Source of the DNA: an uncultured Steroidobacter sp.
GTDB taxonomy: Bacteria > Pseudomonadota > Gammaproteobacteria > Steroidobacterales > Steroidobacteraceae
DNA: 64,000 nt
Reading direction: 5' to 3'
Assembly: GCA_937864115.1 (NCBI GenBank)
Contig: CALMII010000004.1
Span: 124,001-188,000 of the forward strand
Shown here: piece by piece, positions 61,482 through 64,000 of the stretch
How positions within the stretch are numbered: the first letter of the stretch is position 1
Layout of the letters: each line of letters begins with the position of its first letter
Position numbers and translations under genes: made by a program
Notes under the pieces: generated by a model
What the model was told of the DNA's origin: nothing
The model's database searches: none
Seen by the model: only the letters and a program-made list of their open reading frames with translations

Positions 61482-64000
61482 TCGATAGTCAACATTTGCT
61501 GCAGGAGTCGAAGAAGCTCCTCAAGGCTCTTGAGAAAGACATTCGCGAGCGGCTCGACGAATCGCCTGAGCTCGATGGGCAGTTGAAAGCGGAGTGGGAA
61601 GCGGCGCGTGCCGCGAACCGAACCGCGGGCGCATATCTCGATTGGCGTGAGGAGAACATCACACAATCCGCGGTGCATTGGATTCTGGCGTGCGTGTTTC
61701 TGCGGTTCCTCGAAGACAACGACTTCCTGGCGCGCGCGTATCTGACAAGTGTTGACAAGGAGGCGAGAGAGGCGGCGCGCGATGACTACGAACGCTACTT
61801 CCGCGCCAACCCGAACCATTCAGACCTCGAGTATCTCCTGCACGCCTATCGTGAAGTCTCGCGCCTGCCCGGGCTCAAGGGGCTTTATGACGAGCGGCAC
61901 AACCCGCTCTTCCGCTTGCTGCTTTCGGGTGACGGCGGCATAACCTTGCTTAGCTTCTGGAAAAAGGTCGATCCGGAGTCTGGTGTGCTGGTGCACGACT
62001 TCACTGACCCGAGTCGCGAAACGCGCTTTCTCGGTGATCTGTATCAAGACCTGTCGGAGTCTGCGAAGGATCGTTACGCGCTGTTGCAGACGCCGAAGTT
62101 TGTGGAGGAATTCATTCTCGATCGGACGCTCACACCCGCGATCGAGACGTTTGGCCATAAGAAAGTGCGGCTGATCGATCCGACGTGTGGCTCGGGGCAC
62201 TTCCTGCTCGGGGCGTTTCAACGTTTGTTTGATCTGTGGGCAAAGAAGGAACCGGTTCGCAACTTGCCGGACCTTGTGCAGCAATCCCTCAATGCCGTGA
62301 GCGGCGTAGACATCAACCCGTTTGCTGTGGAGATCGCACGCTTTCGATTGATTATAGCGGCGTTGACGGCGAGCGACATTCGTAAGCTCAAAGATGCGCC
62401 GGACTTCCGTATCAATCTCGCGACGGGGGACAGCTTGTTGCACGGACCTCGCTTTGGTTTGCGAGGCACGGCAGGCATGTTCGAGAGCAAGGAGGATTAC
62501 GCAAGCACCGGACTCGCGCACGCGTATAAAACGGAGGACTTGCTGGAGCTGGGGCGGATTCTTGGGCAGCAGTATCACGCGGTGGTTGGCAATCCACCGT
62601 ACATCACACCTAGAGATGCCGCTCTGAAAGAGGTACACCGGTCACGCTTCGGAAGTTGTCACGGTCTCTATTCGCTTGGCGTTCCATTTACGGAGCGATT
62701 CTTCGATCTAGCCCTCAGCCGCGAGGGTCCATCGCAGGATGGCGGTTTCGTGGGCATGATCACCGCGAATTCGTTTATGAAGCGTGAGTTCGGCAAGAGA
62801 CTTATCGAGCATTTCATGCCAACAGTGGACATTACCCACGTGGTAGATACTTCGGGCGCGTACATTCCCGGTCATGGCACGCCCACAGTCATTCTATTCG
62901 GGCGTCATCGGAAGCCGATTGATAGCCAAGTCCGTACCGTCACCGGTCTGCGTGGTGAACCTCGGCCACCGGACGACCCCGCGAGCGGGTTAGTGTGGCA
63001 AGCGATCATTCGCCAGATTGACCACTCGGGATCCGAGAGCGAGTTCGTGAGTGTGACGGACAGGGAACGGGCGGTCTTTGGCAAGCACCCTTGGACCCTA
63101 GGCGGTGGCGGTGCCTCCGACATCAAGACAGCGATGGAAGAAGCAGGAACGCCGCTGTCTAACCTGACCGACGATCTCGGCTTCATATGCATCACAAAGG
63201 CGGACGACGTTTTCGTAATTCCTTCTGGGGTGGATCGTCGAAAGCGTCTTGAGTTGAAGGCTATCCGCTCATTCGGGGTAGGAGAAGACGTGCGCGATTG
63301 GACGATCGCAAAGAACAACGTCTGCATTTTTCCGTACGACGATGAGGTCGAGTTCCTCAACGAGGCCGAGTTCTCAAACGCACTGAAACTTATATGGCCT
63401 TCTCGCGCTGTACTTCTCGATCGAAAGGCGTTTGGTGGACAGACATACGGCGAGCTCGGCAGGCTGTGGTATTCGTACGGTCAGATTCCGGTGGAACGAT
63501 TCAAGAACCCGAAGTCGATGGTCTTCGCATTCGTAGCTACTCACAATCACTTTGTGCTCGACCGAGGGCACAACGCATTCAGTCGTACGGCACCCGTGAT
63601 CAAGTTGCCCGCAGGTACCGCTGACGCGGAGTACGCTGGGGTTCTCGCACAGCTCAATTCGTCGGTCGCATGCTTCTGGATGAAACAGGTCATGCACGAC
63701 AAGGGAAACGGGGGGATCGGCGGCGGAATTGCATCTGAAGACTGGGAACGGTTTTATGAGTTCACGAGCACTGCTCTAAAGCAATTCCCGCTCACGCACG
63801 ATCGACCTGTTGATCTTGGTGTGCGCCTGAACACGAAATCGGTGCACTTAATGGAGATGCGGTCGCCTACGTTCTTGGACTCGCTGCGTCGTGATGGTGG
63901 CAAGCTACCGACGCGTAGCGGTCTCCATGCGGTTCGGTCAAGAGCGGCACAAATGCTCCGCTCAATGATTGCGGATCAGGAAGAACTCGATTGGCGTTGC
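61478..64000 (+). CDS. pglX: PglX, BREX type 2 adenine DNA methyltransferase (partial, runs off window)
   Basis: 841 codons are open to the window end. Start ATG at 61478 overlaps the pglW stop. Motif I DPTCGSGHFLLG and motif IV NPPY (VVGNPPYITPRDA) identify an N6-adenine methyltransferase. The N-terminus (LDWREENITQSAVHWILACV) and central target-recognition region match PglX. It modifies host DNA and is needed for BREX defence. pglY, pglZ and other components are expected to the right, outside the window. Confidence 0.94.
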   Translation, partial: MIDSQHLLQESKKLLKALEKDIRERLDESPELDGQLKAEWEAARAANRTAGAYLDWREENITQSAVHWILACVFLRFLEDNDFLARAYLTSVDKEAREAARDDYERYFRANPNHSDLEYLLHAYREVSRLPGLKGLYDERHNPLFRLLLSGDGGITLLSFWKKVDPESGVLVHDFTDPSRETRFLGDLYQDLSESAKDRYALLQTPKFVEEFILDRTLTPAIETFGHKKVRLIDPTCGSGHFLLGAFQRLFDLWAKKEPVRNLPDLVQQSLNAVSGVDINPFAVEIARFRLIIAALTASDIRKLKDAPDFRINLATGDSLLHGPRFGLRGTAGMFESKEDYASTGLAHAYKTEDLLELGRILGQQYHAVVGNPPYITPRDAALKEVHRSRFGSCHGLYSLGVPFTERFFDLALSREGPSQDGGFVGMITANSFMKREFGKRLIEHFMPTVDITHVVDTSGAYIPGHGTPTVILFGRHRKPIDSQVRTVTGLRGEPRPPDDPASGLVWQAIIRQIDHSGSESEFVSVTDRERAVFGKHPWTLGGGGASDIKTAMEEAGTPLSNLTDDLGFICITKADDVFVIPSGVDRRKRLELKAIRSFGVGEDVRDWTIAKNNVCIFPYDDEVEFLNEAEFSNALKLIWPSRAVLLDRKAFGGQTYGELGRLWYSYGQIPVERFKNPKSMVFAFVATHNHFVLDRGHNAFSRTAPVIKLPAGTADAEYAGVLAQLNSSVACFWMKQVMHDKGNGGIGGGIASEDWERFYEFTSTALKQFPLTHDRPVDLGVRLNTKSVHLMEMRSPTFLDSLRRDGGKLPTRSGLHAVRSRAAQMLRSMIADQEELDWRC

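Noticed and set aside
1..64000. tRNA, rRNA, insertion sequences or integrase
   Set aside because: None recognised on either strand; no DDE transposase, tyrosine recombinase or clover-leaf seen.

Overview
The window looks like the backbone of a conjugative plasmid, or plasmid-like element, from a GC-rich Gammaproteobacterium. The host assignment is inference; no ribosomal or housekeeping marker is present. Plasmid character rests on a RepA-type initiator (26275-27369), divergent ParA/ParB genes, a KfrA-like protein, iteron-like repeats after repA, and a nearly complete F-type (SXT/GGI-like) transfer region. The BREX operon runs off the right end and the tra operon runs off the left end, so both are incomplete here.

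Layout. (1) 1-19362, minus strand: traI, traD, two small genes, then traL-E-K-B-dsbC-V-A-C-trbI-signal peptidase-trbC/traW-traU-traN-traF, in the SXT order. Several enzymes have lost expected catalytic residues: TraI (HHH and HD motifs), TraD (both P-loop glycines), DsbC (CXXC). TrbC and TraW are fused. (2) 19.5-23.7 kb: a lipoprotein, FlhC/FlhD-like activators (SetCD analogues), a VirB1-like transglycosylase, an atypical response regulator and a KfrA-like protein. The same 17-bp motif lies upstream of traI and traL. (3) 23.9-28.5 kb: parS-like repeats, parB, parA, repA, an oriV candidate and csrA. (4) 28.5-39.8 kb, minus strand: a conserved-element block starting with a class II ribonucleotide reductase. 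It continues with a possible annealing protein, a Cas4-like Fe-S nuclease, a CobS-like AAA+ ATPase, a WGR-like protein, a DUF3150 protein and a CobT-like vWA protein. Its intergenic gaps carry a recurrent ordered set of RNA hairpins, one of which is conserved three times with compensatory base changes. (5) 40.6-46.4 kb, plus strand: a degenerate M48-like membrane protein, a small membrane protein, a RecJ-like nuclease and an SF1 helicase fused to a PD-(D/E)XK nuclease. (6) 46.4-55 kb: small accessory genes, including two small membrane proteins, a TPR protein, two paralogous small proteins, a second csrA, a degenerate third csrA and two sigma-factor-like genes. (7) 55-64 kb: a RES/Xre toxin-antitoxin pair with its operator and a DUF2726 gene, then pglW and pglX of a BREX type 2 (Pgl) phage-defence system.

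How it fits together: RepA, the iterons and ParAB maintain the replicon. FlhDC-like activators probably switch on the traI and traL operons, whose products build an F-like pilus and channel. The nuclease/annealing/CobS/vWA/NrdJ block probably supports DNA processing during transfer. Toxin-antitoxin and BREX modules stabilise the element and defend the host.
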